DNA from: JAASSS01 sp021767745
GTDB taxonomy: Bacteria > Pseudomonadota > Gammaproteobacteria > UBA5335
Length of the DNA: 64,000 nt
Assembly (NCBI GenBank): GCA_034189165.1
Contig: JAXHVN010000020.1
Span: forward strand, 30,296 to 94,295
Direction: 5' to 3'
Made by a program: the position numbers and the translations under genes. Below, piece after piece: positions 35,581 through 46,212 of the stretch (positions within the stretch are counted from its first letter, which is position 1; the number at the start of each line of letters is the position of its first letter). Under the pieces are notes generated by a model, which saw nothing but the letters and a program-made list of their open reading frames with translations, had not been told where the DNA came from and did not search any database.

Positions 35581-37289
35581 TGAACTTCCCCACCCGGCGT
35601 TGCCTTCTGTCCCGCCCGCGGCGCCATCACCTGACGGCGCCGCTGCTCGGCCTCGGGCTGCTCCTGCTGGCGCTGACCGGCTGCGGCGGGGACGAGGGGC
35701 CGGCCGGCGCCGGTCAGCCGCTGGTGGTGGACGGCTACTCGGTCCTGCGCAAGGGCAACGGTGCCGAGCCGCAGACGCTGGATCCGCACCGCGCCGAAGA
35801 CGTCTCCTCGTCGACCATCCTGCGTGATCTCTACGAGGGTCTGATGCTCACCGGGCCGGACGGCGCGCCGATCCCGGGCGCGGCGGCAAGCCACGAGCTC
35901 AGCGAGGACGGCACGGTCTACACCTTCCACCTGCGACCGCAGGCCCGCTGGTCGAACGGTGATCCGGTGGTGGCGGCGGACTTCGTCGCCGGCATGCGCC
36001 GCAGCGTGGATCCGGCCACCGGCTCGAACTACGGCATGATCCTGGCGCCGATCCTGAACGCCGAGGCGATCCTCGCGGGCACGCAGCCGCCCGAGGCGCT
36101 CGGCGTCGAGGCGCTCGGCCCGCTGCGGCTGCGCATCACGCTCAAGGCGCCGACGCCGTACTTCCTCAGCCTGCTCACGCACTCCACCACCTATCCGGTC
36201 CACCGGCCCTCGCTGGCCGAGTACGGCGCCGGTTTTCCCCGCCCGGGCCGCATGGTGTCCAACGGCGCCTATCAGCTGGCCGAGGCGGTGGTGCAGTCGC
36301 ACGTGACGCTGGTGCGCAATCCGCACTACCGGCAGGCCGAGCGGGTCGCCATCGACGAGGTGCGCTACTACGCGATCGACGATGCGGCCTCGGAGATCAA
36401 GCGCTATCGGGCGGGCGAGCTGGACTGGACGGCGAGTGTCGCCAGCGCCCAGTACGGCTGGATCGCCGAGCACCTGGCCGACGAGCTCAAGGTGCATCCC
36501 TATCTCGGCGTGTACTACTTCGGCTACAACCTCACCCGTCCGCCCTTCAAGGACAACCTCGCGCTGCGCGAGGCGCTCTCGCTCGCGATCGATCGCGAGA
36601 TCCTGACCGAGCGCATCACCGCCACCGGCGAGCTGGCGGCCTACGGCTGGGTGCCGCCGGGACTCGACGATTACCGTGCGGCGCGCCTGCCCTGGGCAGA
36701 CTGGCCGCGTGCGCGGCGCTTCGCGCGAGCGCGCGAGCTGTACGCGGCGGCCGGCTACGGCCCCGAGCGGCCGCTGCAGGTGGAAATCAGCTACAACACC
36801 TCGGAGGATCACCGCAAGATCGCGGTGGCCGTGGCGCAGATGTGGAAGCAGGTGCTCGGCGTCGGGGTGACGCTGCGCAACGAGGAATGGAAGGTGTTCC
36901 TGCAGAGCCGCAAGCAGAAGCAGACCGAGGTCTTCCGCGCCGGCTGGATCGGCGACTACACCGACCCCTACACTTTTCTGGAGCTGATGCACTCCGGCCA
37001 CGGCATCAACGATTCCGGCTACGCCAACCCGGCTTACGATGCGCTGCTGGCGCGCATCGCCGCCTATCCGGCGGGGGACACCCGCAACGCGCTGATGCTG
37101 GAAGCCGAGCGGATGATGCTGGCCGATCACGTGGTGATCCCGCTGTACTTCTACGTCAGCAAGAAGCTCGTGAAGCCGTGGGTCGCCGGCTACCGGCCCA
37201 ACATCATGGACCACCACTACACCAAGGATCTGCGCATCCTGGCGCCGGTCGCCTCGCCGGAACCGACCAGCCGAGCGCCTGCCACCTGA
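35580..37289 (+). CDS. oppA: Oligopeptide-binding lipoprotein (OppA-like), separated from oppBCDF
   Basis: A 569-residue SBP family 5 protein. A long signal peptide (HHLTAPLLGLGLLLLALTGCGG) ends with lipobox LTGC, Cys about 34. Mature motifs are LRKGNGAEPQTLDPHRAEDVSSSTILRDLYEGLM, FHLRPQARWSNGDPVVAADFV, SLAEYGAGFPRPGRMVSNGAYQL, YYFGYNLTRPPFKDNLALREALSLAIDRE and QTEVFRAGWIGDYTDPYTFLELM, as in OppA and MppA. The ATG overlaps the mnmG stop. The cognate permease and ATPase genes lie 5.1 kb downstream, beyond an unrelated redox operon. Confidence 0.9.
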   Translation: MNFPTRRCLLSRPRRHHLTAPLLGLGLLLLALTGCGGDEGPAGAGQPLVVDGYSVLRKGNGAEPQTLDPHRAEDVSSSTILRDLYEGLMLTGPDGAPIPGAAASHELSEDGTVYTFHLRPQARWSNGDPVVAADFVAGMRRSVDPATGSNYGMILAPILNAEAILAGTQPPEALGVEALGPLRLRITLKAPTPYFLSLLTHSTTYPVHRPSLAEYGAGFPRPGRMVSNGAYQLAEAVVQSHVTLVRNPHYRQAERVAIDEVRYYAIDDAASEIKRYRAGELDWTASVASAQYGWIAEHLADELKVHPYLGVYYFGYNLTRPPFKDNLALREALSLAIDREILTERITATGELAAYGWVPPGLDDYRAARLPWADWPRARRFARARELYAAAGYGPERPLQVEISYNTSEDHRKIAVAVAQMWKQVLGVGVTLRNEEWKVFLQSRKQKQTEVFRAGWIGDYTDPYTFLELMHSGHGINDSGYANPAYDALLARIAAYPAGDTRNALMLEAERMMLADHVVIPLYFYVSKKLVKPWVAGYRPNIMDHHYTKDLRILAPVASPEPTSRAPAT

Positions 37290-37303
37290 CGGTGCACGCC
37301 GCG

Positions 37304-37350
37304 CCCGGCACCTCGCCGGGGTGCATCAGGATGGGGCGCCGGGTGCGCCC
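37304..37350 (+). terminator. Two GC-rich hairpins after oppA
   Basis: CCCGGC-ACCTC-GCCGGG (37304-37320) and GGGCGC-CGGGT-GCGCCC (37334-37350) could fold as consecutive hairpins between the oppA stop and the next promoter. Neither has a T-run, so intrinsic termination is uncertain. The first overlaps GCACC-N7-GGTGC, a loosely NtrC-like dyad with wrong spacing. Confidence 0.35.
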
Positions 37351-37413
37351 TCCGCGCCCTTGCCCCGCTTAAAGATTCAATCGGCGTCCATGTTTAGTGT
37401 CAGCGGGAAGGGC

Positions 37414-37429
37414 TGGCACACCACTTGCT
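37414..37429 (+). promoter_or_regulatory. Sigma-54 promoter of the redox module
   Basis: TGGCACACCACTTGCT has a perfect TGGCAC and TTGCT at the right spacing. The expected start is near 37440, 27 bases before the ATG at 37467. It separates oppA from the redox genes and shows that these are transcribed on their own. The activator is unknown; NtrC is encoded in the window. Confidence 0.78.
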
Positions 37430-37466
37430 GAGTCACGGCACACCGAGTCTGCCGTTGCCCCAGCGC

Positions 37467-39476
37467 ATGTCCCAGCCTGCTCCCCAGCCTGCCGCCGACC
37501 CGTCGGCGACGCCCGCCCAGGCAGCGCGCCCGGTGGTGGTGGTCGGCGCCGGGCCGGTCGGGCTGCGCGTCGCTGCCGAACTGGCGCAGCGCCAGCCATC
37601 ACGGCCGCTATTGATCTTCGGCGAGGAGACCTGGGCACCGTACGATCGCATCCAGCTCAGTGCCTTGCTGGCCGGTACCCGCCGCCTGCCGGAGCTGCAG
37701 CGCCAGGCCCAGGCCCAGCTGGCGGCCAGCGAGGCGCCCGTGCTGCATCTGGGCCGGCGCATCGTGCGGATCGAACCGGCGCAGCACCGGGTCATCGACC
37801 ATCACGGCGATGCCCATCGCTATGCCACGCTGGTGCTGGCGACCGGCTCGCGTGCCCGGGTTCCCGGCATCCCAGGCATCGACCTGCGCGGCGTGTTCAC
37901 GTTGCGGGACCTGTCCGACGCCCAGGCGCTGGCGGCCCGTCAGCTGCGCAGCCGCGCCACGGTGGTGATCGGCGGCGGGCCACTGGGGCTGGAATGCGCG
38001 CGAGCCATGCAGCGTCACCACACCCAGGTGACGGTGGTCGATCACAACGAGCGGCTGATGCATCGCCAGCTGGACGCCGAGGGCGCCGCGCAGCTGCGTG
38101 AGCACGTGGGCGCGCTCGGCGTGCAGGTGCGCCTGGGTGCGCGCACGGTGCAGATCTGCGCCGGGCGCGATGGCGCGGTCGCAGGCGTGGTGCTGGCCGA
38201 TGGCGAGCGGCTGGCCTGCGACACGGTGGTGGTGGCCGCCGGCATCGTGCCGCGCATCGAGCTGGCGCGTGCCGCCGGCATCGCCGTGGGCCGCGGCATC
38301 CGCGTGGACGATCGCCTGCAGACCAGCGTGCCGGACATCTACGCCATCGGCGAATGCGCCGAGCACGACGGCCAGCTCTACGGCCTGGTCGCACCGGGCT
38401 TCGAGCAGGCGGCCGTGGCGGCGGAGGCGATCGCCGGCGGGCAGGCCCGCTATGTCGGTACCGTCACCGCCACCCAGCTGAAGATTCTCGGCCGCTCCGT
38501 CTACAGCCTCGGCGAGCTGGGCGAGAATCCACGGCTGCCGGGCGCGCGCCACGTGCACTGGCGCGATGCCGCCGGCCGCTACCGCAAGCTCGTGCTCTAC
38601 CGGGGCCGTGCCTACGGCGTCATCGCCATCGGCCCTTGGCCGGCGCTGCCGCGGGTGCAGGATCTGGTGCGCCAGCGCCGGCGGGTGTGGCCATGGCAGG
38701 TTTGGCGCTTTCGCCGCACCGGCTTCATCTGGGATGCGCAGGGCCAGCCAGAGGTGAGCGCCTGGCCGGCCGGCGCGGTGGTGTGCAACTGCACCGGCGT
38801 CACCCGCGGGCGCCTGAGCCAGGCCGTCGGCGCCGGCTGCGCCAGCGTCGCGGCGCTCGGTGCCCAGACCGGAGCCGGTACCGTCTGCGGCAGCTGCCAG
38901 CCGCTGCTGGCCGGGCTGGTCGGCGGACCGGCCCTCTCGCCCCAGCCGGCCGGTGGCCATCGTCAGCTCGCCGGCCTTGCCGGCCTCACGCTGGCGGCGG
39001 TATTGGCGGTGCTGCTGCTGCCGGCCATCCCCTACGCGAGCAGTTTTCCGCTCGCCTGGCATCCCGAGGTGCTCTGGCGCGACGGTCTGCTGAAGCAGGT
39101 TTCCGGCTTCTCGGTGCTGGGTCTGGCGCTGCTGGCCCTGCCGCTGTCGCTGCGCAAGCGTCTGCCGCGCGTGCGCTTCGGCCGCTATCCGCTCTGGCGC
39201 CTGCTGCATGCCCTGGTGGCGCTGCTGGCCTTGCTGGGGCTGTGGGTGCATACCGGCGGGCGGCTCGGTGACAACCTCAATGCCTGGCTGATGCTCTGCG
39301 TCGCCGCGCTGATGGCGGCGGGAGCGGCGGCGGCGGCCGTTACCGCCTTCGAGCACCGCCTCGCGCCGGCACGCGCCAAGCGCTGGCGCCGGCAGACCCT
39401 GTGGCTGCACCTGCTGGCCAGCTGGCCGCTGCCGGCACTGCTCGGCTTCCACGTCCTCAAGACCTACTACTACTAA
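37467..39476 (+). CDS. FAD/NAD(P)H oxidoreductase fused to BFD [2Fe-2S] and haem-b-like membrane domain
   Basis: A 669-residue three-part protein. Residues 20-430 are a NirB/ferredoxin-reductase-like flavoprotein with PVVVVGAGPVGLRVAAEL (FAD), TVVIGGGPLGLECARAM (NAD(P)H, about 170) and VPDIYAIGECAEHDG. Residues about 435-485 are a BFD-type [2Fe-2S] domain with CNC (about 439) and CGSC (about 473). The last 170 residues have five hydrophobic helices. Two of them carry paired histidines 14 apart (LLHALVALLALLGLWVH; WLHLLASWPLPALLGFH), as in ferric-reductase/NOX domains that bind two haems b. I infer electron flow from cytoplasmic NAD(P)H across the membrane. The ATG at 37467 is preferred to an upstream TTG that would lie inside the sigma-54 promoter. 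Confidence 0.75.
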   Translation: MSQPAPQPAADPSATPAQAARPVVVVGAGPVGLRVAAELAQRQPSRPLLIFGEETWAPYDRIQLSALLAGTRRLPELQRQAQAQLAASEAPVLHLGRRIVRIEPAQHRVIDHHGDAHRYATLVLATGSRARVPGIPGIDLRGVFTLRDLSDAQALAARQLRSRATVVIGGGPLGLECARAMQRHHTQVTVVDHNERLMHRQLDAEGAAQLREHVGALGVQVRLGARTVQICAGRDGAVAGVVLADGERLACDTVVVAAGIVPRIELARAAGIAVGRGIRVDDRLQTSVPDIYAIGECAEHDGQLYGLVAPGFEQAAVAAEAIAGGQARYVGTVTATQLKILGRSVYSLGELGENPRLPGARHVHWRDAAGRYRKLVLYRGRAYGVIAIGPWPALPRVQDLVRQRRRVWPWQVWRFRRTGFIWDAQGQPEVSAWPAGAVVCNCTGVTRGRLSQAVGAGCASVAALGAQTGAGTVCGSCQPLLAGLVGGPALSPQPAGGHRQLAGLAGLTLAAVLAVLLLPAIPYASSFPLAWHPEVLWRDGLLKQVSGFSVLGLALLALPLSLRKRLPRVRFGRYPLWRLLHALVALLALLGLWVHTGGRLGDNLNAWLMLCVAALMAAGAAAAAVTAFEHRLAPARAKRWRRQTLWLHLLASWPLPALLGFHVLKTYYY

Positions 39477-39487
39477 GGCGCGACCGT

Positions 39488-40858
39488 GTGGCGAGTTCGA
39501 CCCGACGTACGCTCATCTGGGGCCTGTGGCTGCTGCTGTCGGCCGGCATCGGGCTGGCGCTGGGTTATCGGCTGCTGGGTGGCGCCGAGCAGACGGTCTT
39601 CATGCCCGGCGAGATGAGCTACGCCCACCACCAGTTCGGCGTCGACTGTCAGGCATGCCATGGCGAGGCCTTCGCCGGCGGTGAGGCGCTGCAGGCGGCC
39701 TGCCTGGACTGCCACGGCGAGCAGATGCGGGCGCGCGACGACAGCCACCCGCGCAGCAAATTCACCGACCCGCGCAACGCCGCCCTGCTGACCCGGATCG
39801 AGGCCCGCGAGTGCGTGACCTGCCACCTGGAGCATCGGCCCGAGATCACCGGGCCCATGCAGGTCACGCTGCCGATCGACTTCTGCGCCAACTGCCATCA
39901 GGACATCGCCACCGAGCGGCCGAGTCACGAAGGCCTGGGATTCGCCAGCTGCGCCGATGCCGGCTGCCACAACTATCACGACAATCGCGCGCTCTACGAA
40001 GACTTTCTGCTGGCCCACCTGCAGGAGTCGCCCGTGCTGGCGGATCCGCGCTTGCCGGTCGCCACCGCGATCGCCCCGCACGGGCCGGCGCTGACGGCGA
40101 TGGCAGCGGACCACCCGCCAACGCATGCGCTCTCTGCCGAACAGTTCGCAGCCTGGGCCGGCAGCGGGCATGCCGCGGGCGGCGTCAATTGCCGCGACTG
40201 CCACGGCGGCGAGGCCGATCTCGAGTGGGTGGCCGAGCCGGCGCCGGCTGCCTGCGAGAGCTGCCATGGCGCGCAGGTGGCCGGCTGGCGGCTCGGCCGC
40301 CACGGCATGCGCGCGCATGAGGAGCTGAGCCAGCCGCTGCCGCCGCTGGCTGCCGCCGACGCCCGCCTGCCGATGGCGCCCGATGCGCCCGGCACGCCCG
40401 GTTGCACCAGTTGCCATCGGGCCCACGACTTCGACCTCGTCCACGCGCGGGTCGAGGCCTGCCTTGGCTGCCACGCCGACCCCCATTCGCGCAGCTACGC
40501 CGACTCGCCCCACGCGGCGCTCTGGCAGGCCGAGCGTGAAGGCCGGGCGCCACCGGGCAGCGGCGTGACCTGCGCAAGCTGCCATCTGCCGGTGGTCGAA
40601 CGGGCCGGCGCCGAGGGTGAGGCGAGGTGGCTGGCCGAACACAACCAGAGCGCCCACCTGCGCCCGAACGAGCAGTTCATTCGTCCGGTGTGCCTCAACT
40701 GCCACGGCATGGGCTTCACCCTCGATGCGCTGGCCGACGAGGCACTGATCGAACGCAATTTCACCGGCCGGCCTGCCGGCCACGTCGACAGTCTGGACAT
40801 GGTCGCCGCGCGGCTGCGCGATGCCCCCACCCCAGCCGGCGGCGCCGGCACCCCCTGA
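39488..40858 (+). CDS. Membrane-anchored multihaem cytochrome c (about 11 haems)
   Basis: A 456-residue protein with an N-terminal anchor helix (LIWGLWLLLSAGIGLALGYRLL) and a periplasmic domain. Ten CxxCH motifs can be counted: CQACH, CLDCH, CVTCH, CANCH, CRDCH, CESCH, CTSCH, CLGCH, CASCH and CLNCH. An eleventh site has the wider spacing CADAGCH (CX4CH), as in cytochromes c3 and some haem lyase variants. Extra histidines provide distal ligands. It starts at a GTG 11 bases after the flavoprotein gene. It is probably the periplasmic acceptor of that protein's membrane haems. I cannot assign it to NrfA, HAO or NapC families by motif. Confidence 0.82.
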   Translation: MASSTRRTLIWGLWLLLSAGIGLALGYRLLGGAEQTVFMPGEMSYAHHQFGVDCQACHGEAFAGGEALQAACLDCHGEQMRARDDSHPRSKFTDPRNAALLTRIEARECVTCHLEHRPEITGPMQVTLPIDFCANCHQDIATERPSHEGLGFASCADAGCHNYHDNRALYEDFLLAHLQESPVLADPRLPVATAIAPHGPALTAMAADHPPTHALSAEQFAAWAGSGHAAGGVNCRDCHGGEADLEWVAEPAPAACESCHGAQVAGWRLGRHGMRAHEELSQPLPPLAAADARLPMAPDAPGTPGCTSCHRAHDFDLVHARVEACLGCHADPHSRSYADSPHAALWQAEREGRAPPGSGVTCASCHLPVVERAGAEGEARWLAEHNQSAHLRPNEQFIRPVCLNCHGMGFTLDALADEALIERNFTGRPAGHVDSLDMVAARLRDAPTPAGGAGTP

Positions 40859-40871
40859 TGGAGATGAAGCG

Positions 40872-41459
40872 ATGATGGATCGAAGCCTGTTTGCGGTCGC
40901 CCTGGCCACCCCGGCACTGCTGCTGACTGCCTGCGGCGGCGGTGAACCGGCCGCCGAGGGCGGCATCACGCCGAAGCAGATGGCCGACGCGCTGCACGCG
41001 GTGATGGAGGCCGATCGCACGGTCTACACCCGTCGCGTGGTCAACCGCCTGCAGAACAAGGAGCAGGTCATCCAGGCCAGCGAGCACTTCGAGGACGACA
41101 AGGCGCTGCCGCTGCCGGCCCAGATGTTCCGCTTCGGCGCCGAGATGGTGGCCGAGAACGAGGCCGCCGGCTTCACCTATTCGCTGCAATCGCTGTGGCC
41201 GATCAACGATCAGAACGCGCCGCGCACCGAGGCCGAGAAGACCGGCCTGCAGTTCGTTGCCGACAACCCCGGCGAGAACTACTACACCACCGAGGCGCTG
41301 GGCGGCACCGAGTACTTCACCGCGGTCTATGCCGACACGGCGGTCGCGCCGGCCTGCGTCACCTGCCACAACGATCATCGCGACACGCCGCGTTCGGACT
41401 TCGAGATCGGCGACGTGATGGGCGGGGTGGTGCTGCGCATCCCGGTCGGCGGCAGTTGA
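40872..41459 (+). CDS. DUF3365 (Tll0287-like) monohaem lipoprotein
   Basis: A 195-residue lipoprotein with signal peptide and lipobox LLTAC (Cys about 17). The DUF3365 pattern is clear: RRVVNRLQNKEQVIQASEHFEDDKALPLPAQMFRFGAEMV, FTYSLQSLWPINDQNAPRTEAEKTGL and the haem motif CVTCHNDH near the C-terminus, followed by FEIGDVMGGVVLRIPV. This fold resembles PAS-like haem sensors; redox or ligand sensing in the periplasm is possible. It lies 13 bases after the multihaem gene, in the same operon. Confidence 0.85.
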   Translation: MMDRSLFAVALATPALLLTACGGGEPAAEGGITPKQMADALHAVMEADRTVYTRRVVNRLQNKEQVIQASEHFEDDKALPLPAQMFRFGAEMVAENEAAGFTYSLQSLWPINDQNAPRTEAEKTGLQFVADNPGENYYTTEALGGTEYFTAVYADTAVAPACVTCHNDHRDTPRSDFEIGDVMGGVVLRIPVGGS

Positions 41460-41836
41460 GGCGGCCTCGCCGCGCCCTGCCTTGCCTGGTGGTCTGCCTC
41501 GCTGCCTGCGGCGAGGGCGGGCCGCCGGCGCCGGTGCCCGGCGAGGCGCCGGCGCTGACCGGCGAGCGGCTCGAGCAGGGACGCGAGATCTGGCTCGGCA
41601 CCTGCGGCAACTGCCACGCCCGCGGCGTGGCCGGCGCACCGCTGATCGGCGACACCGCGGCCTGGGCGCCGCGGATCGCCCAGGAGCCGGCCGTGCTTCA
41701 CGCGCATGCGATCGATGGCTACGTCGGGCCCGACGGCACCATGATGCCGGCCAGGGGCGGCAACCCCTCACTGACCGACGCGCAGGTGCGCGCGGCGGTC
41801 GACTATATGGTGGCGGCCAGCCAGCCGCCCCAATGA
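41456..41836 (+). CDS. Cytochrome c5-like lipoprotein
   Basis: A 126-residue lipoprotein. A TTG start overlaps the preceding stop by four bases. The short signal peptide PRRALPCLVVCLAAC has lipobox LAAC (Cys 18). A single haem site CGNCH (about residue 51) sits in EIWLGTCGNCHARGVAGAPLIGD, with the axial Met in DGTMMPARGG, and the ending LTDAQVRAAVDYMV is typical of cytochrome c5/c555. It is a likely one-electron carrier between the multihaem protein and other periplasmic partners. Confidence 0.83.
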   Translation: MRRPRRALPCLVVCLAACGEGGPPAPVPGEAPALTGERLEQGREIWLGTCGNCHARGVAGAPLIGDTAAWAPRIAQEPAVLHAHAIDGYVGPDGTMMPARGGNPSLTDAQVRAAVDYMVAASQPPQ

Positions 41837-41861
41837 GCGACATTCCAAGAGGAGATCTTCC

Positions 41862-42281
41862 ATGACCCCCGAGCAAGTCCAACTCGTGCAGCGCACCTGG
41901 AGCCGCATCGCGCCCGACAAGGCCGGTGCCGGCATGCTGTTCTACGATCGCCTGTTCACGCAGCACCCCGAGCTGCAGCCGATGTTCAAGGGCGATCGGC
42001 GCACCCAGGCGCTGAAGCTGATGAACATGGTCGAGGTGGCCGTGAATGCGCTGGACGATCTCGGCGCCGTGGTGCCGGACGTCGAGGCCATGGGCCGGCG
42101 GCACCTGAACTACGGCGTCGAGCCCGAGCACTACGCGCAGGTCGGCGCGGTGCTGCTGTGGACCCTGCAACAGGGGCTCGGCGACGAATATACGCCGGAG
42201 GTCGAGGGCGCCTGGACCACCGTCTATGGCGTGCTCGCCGATACGATGCAGCGCGGCGCGTACGAGAACATCCCCGGCTGA
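41862..42281 (+). CDS. Single-domain globin (flavohaemoglobin-like haem domain)
   Basis: A 139-residue globin like Vitreoscilla haemoglobin or the haem domain of Hmp, without reductase domain. TPEQVQLVQRTWSRIAPDKAGAGMLFYDRLFTQHPELQPMFKGD covers helices A-C. The proximal His lies in MGRRHLNYGVEPEHYAQVG (helix F). LLWTLQQGLGDEYTPEVEGAWTTVY is helix G-H. Such proteins bind oxygen and oxidise nitric oxide if a reductase is supplied. AGAGGAGAT precedes the ATG. It closes the redox operon. Confidence 0.9.
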   Translation: MTPEQVQLVQRTWSRIAPDKAGAGMLFYDRLFTQHPELQPMFKGDRRTQALKLMNMVEVAVNALDDLGAVVPDVEAMGRRHLNYGVEPEHYAQVGAVLLWTLQQGLGDEYTPEVEGAWTTVYGVLADTMQRGAYENIPG

Positions 42282-42398
42282 GACGCCGCGCCCGCGGCGC
42301 TTGCCGTCTCCGGCGATCCGGTACACTCTGTGACCGGGAGCCCACCGGGCTCCCGACCGCCCGCTCGGTCCCCGTGTCGATGTCAGCCGGAGCCGCCC

Positions 42399-43319
42399 CT
42401 GCTCCAGTACACGCTCAAGCGCCTGCTCGGCGCCATTCCGACGTTGCTGCTGCTGGTGACGCTGGCGTTCTTCCTGATCCGCCTGGCGCCTGGCGGGCCG
42501 TTCGACACCGAGAAGAACCTGCCGGCCGAGATCGAGGCCAACCTCGCGGCGAAGTATCATCTGGATGAGCCGCTCTGGCAGCAGTACCTGCGCTATCTCG
42601 GCGACCTGGCGCGCGGCGATCTGGGTCCGTCGTTCAAGTACGCCGACTACACCGTCAACGAGCTGATCGCGCAGGGCTTTCCAGTCTCCCTGCGGCTGGG
42701 TCTGCTGGCCATCGGGCTGGCGCTGATCGCCGGCGTGGCGGCCGGCACCATCGCCGCCATGCGGCAGAACCGGCCGGCTGACTACACCGTGATGAGCGTC
42801 TCCATGACCGGCATCTCGATCCCCAATTTCGTGCTGGCGCCGCTGCTGATCCTGCTGTTCGCGGTCGAACTGCAGTGGCTGCCCGCCGGCGGGCTCGATG
42901 CCGGCTGGCAGGTCTGGGTGCTGCCGGTGATCTCGCTGGCACTGCCGCAGATCGCCTACATCGCCCGGCTCACCCGCGGCAGCATGATCGAGGTGCTGCG
43001 CAGCAACTACATCCGCACCGCCCGGGCCAAGGGGCTGCCCGGCCGGCGGGTGATCGTCGGCCACGCCCTGCGCCCGGCGCTGCTGCCGGTGCTGTCCTAT
43101 CTCGGCCCGGCCCTGGCCGGCATCATCACCGGCTCGGTGGTGATCGAGACGATCTTCGGCATCCCCGGCCTTGGCCGCTTCTTCGTGCAGGGCGCATTGA
43201 ACCGGGACTACACCCTGGTGCTCGGCGTAGTGGTGTTCTACGGCACGCTGATCGTGCTGTTCAACCTGCTGGTGGACCTGCTCTATGCCGCGTTCGATCC
43301 ACGGGTGCGCCTGCAGTGA
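42399..43319 (+). CDS. oppB: Oligopeptide ABC transporter permease OppB
   Basis: A 306-residue permease, exactly the length of E. coli OppB if started at a CTG with GGAG seven bases upstream. This gives LQYTLKRLLGAIPTLLLLVTLAFFLIRLAPGGPFDTEKNLP, the usual N-terminus. A GTG at 42330 would add 23 non-conserved residues; no ATG is available. Family features are six helices, the EAA loop EVLRSNYIRTARAKGLPGRRVIVGHALRPALLPVLSYLGP, and IFGIPGLGRFFVQGALNRDY. It overlaps oppC by four bases. Confidence 0.9.
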   Translation: MLQYTLKRLLGAIPTLLLLVTLAFFLIRLAPGGPFDTEKNLPAEIEANLAAKYHLDEPLWQQYLRYLGDLARGDLGPSFKYADYTVNELIAQGFPVSLRLGLLAIGLALIAGVAAGTIAAMRQNRPADYTVMSVSMTGISIPNFVLAPLLILLFAVELQWLPAGGLDAGWQVWVLPVISLALPQIAYIARLTRGSMIEVLRSNYIRTARAKGLPGRRVIVGHALRPALLPVLSYLGPALAGIITGSVVIETIFGIPGLGRFFVQGALNRDYTLVLGVVVFYGTLIVLFNLLVDLLYAAFDPRVRLQ

Positions 43320-44196
43320 GTGCACTGCCCGAGGTCGATCCGGCGCCGGCGGCGTCCCGCAGCCTGTGGCAGGATGCGCTGCGCCGGCTGCGCCGCAATC
43401 GCGCGGCGCTGGTCAGTGCCACCGTGCTCGCCGTGCTGATATTGCTGGTGATCGTCGGGCCCTGGCTCAGTCCCCATGACTACGCCACCAGCGACTGGGA
43501 CGCTATTCTCGAGCCGCCGAGCCTGGCCAGCGGTCACCCCTTCGGCACCGACTTCCTCGGTCGCGATGTCTTCGTCCGCGTGTTGGTCGGGGGGCGCATC
43601 TCGCTGCTGGTCGGCGTCGTCGCCACCCTGGTCAGTCTCTTGATCGGCATCAGCTACGGGGCGGCGGCGGGCTACCTCGGCGGGCGGGTCGACAACGTGA
43701 TGATGCGGGTGGTGGACATCCTCTACGCCATGCCCTTCATGTTCTTCGTGATCCTGCTGATGGTGGTGTTCGGGCGGAACATCCTGCTGATCTTCGTTGC
43801 CATCGGAGCGATCAACTGGCTGGACATGGCGCGCATCGTGCGAGGCCAGACGCTGGCGCTGCGCGAGCAGGAATTCGTCGAGGCGGCACGCAGCTTCGGG
43901 GTGCCGGCACCGACCATCATCCGCCGCCACATCGTGCCGAACCTGCTGGGCGTGGTGGCGGTGTACGTGACGCTGACGATCCCGAGCGTGATCCTGGTCG
44001 AATCGTTCCTGTCCTTCCTGGGGCTCGGCGTGCAGGAGCCGCAGACCAGCTGGGGCGCGCTGGTCAACGATGGCGCTCAGCAGATGCAGTCGGCGCCCTG
44101 GCTGCTGGTGTTCCCCGCGGTGTTCCTGGCGGTGACGCTGTTCTGTTTCAACTTCATCGGCGACGGTCTGCGCGACGCGCTGGACCCGAAGCAGCG

Positions 44197-44200
<4 letters not shown>
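43316..44200 (+). CDS. oppC: Oligopeptide ABC transporter permease OppC
   Basis: A 294-residue partner of OppB. A cytoplasmic N-terminus leads to the first helix, then HPFGTDFLGRDVFVRVLVGGRISLLVGVVATLVSLLIGISYGAAAGYLGGRVDNVMMRVVDILYAMP, the classical OppC/DppC signature. The EAA loop is QEFVEAARSFGVPAPTIIRRHIVPN. It ends FCFNFIGDGLRDALDPK. It uses a GTG start in a GTGA overlap with oppB and is followed by oppD with a four-base overlap. Confidence 0.95.
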
Positions 44201-46180
<1,980 letters not shown>

Positions 46181-46212
46181 GCACGCGTTCCTACCGTCCG
46201 GGGCTCTCTCAC

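Noticed and set aside
37290..37413. NtrC or NorR operator upstream of the redox promoter
   Set aside because: The only dyad, GCACC-N7-GGTGC, has the wrong spacing for NtrC, and no GTCA/TGAC NorR pattern was found. It also overlaps a possible terminator hairpin.
40761..43325. An 854-codon open frame on the minus strand
   Set aside because: It is the reverse of the haem protein genes and oppB. Its translation has no recognisable motif and it contradicts clear genes on the plus strand.
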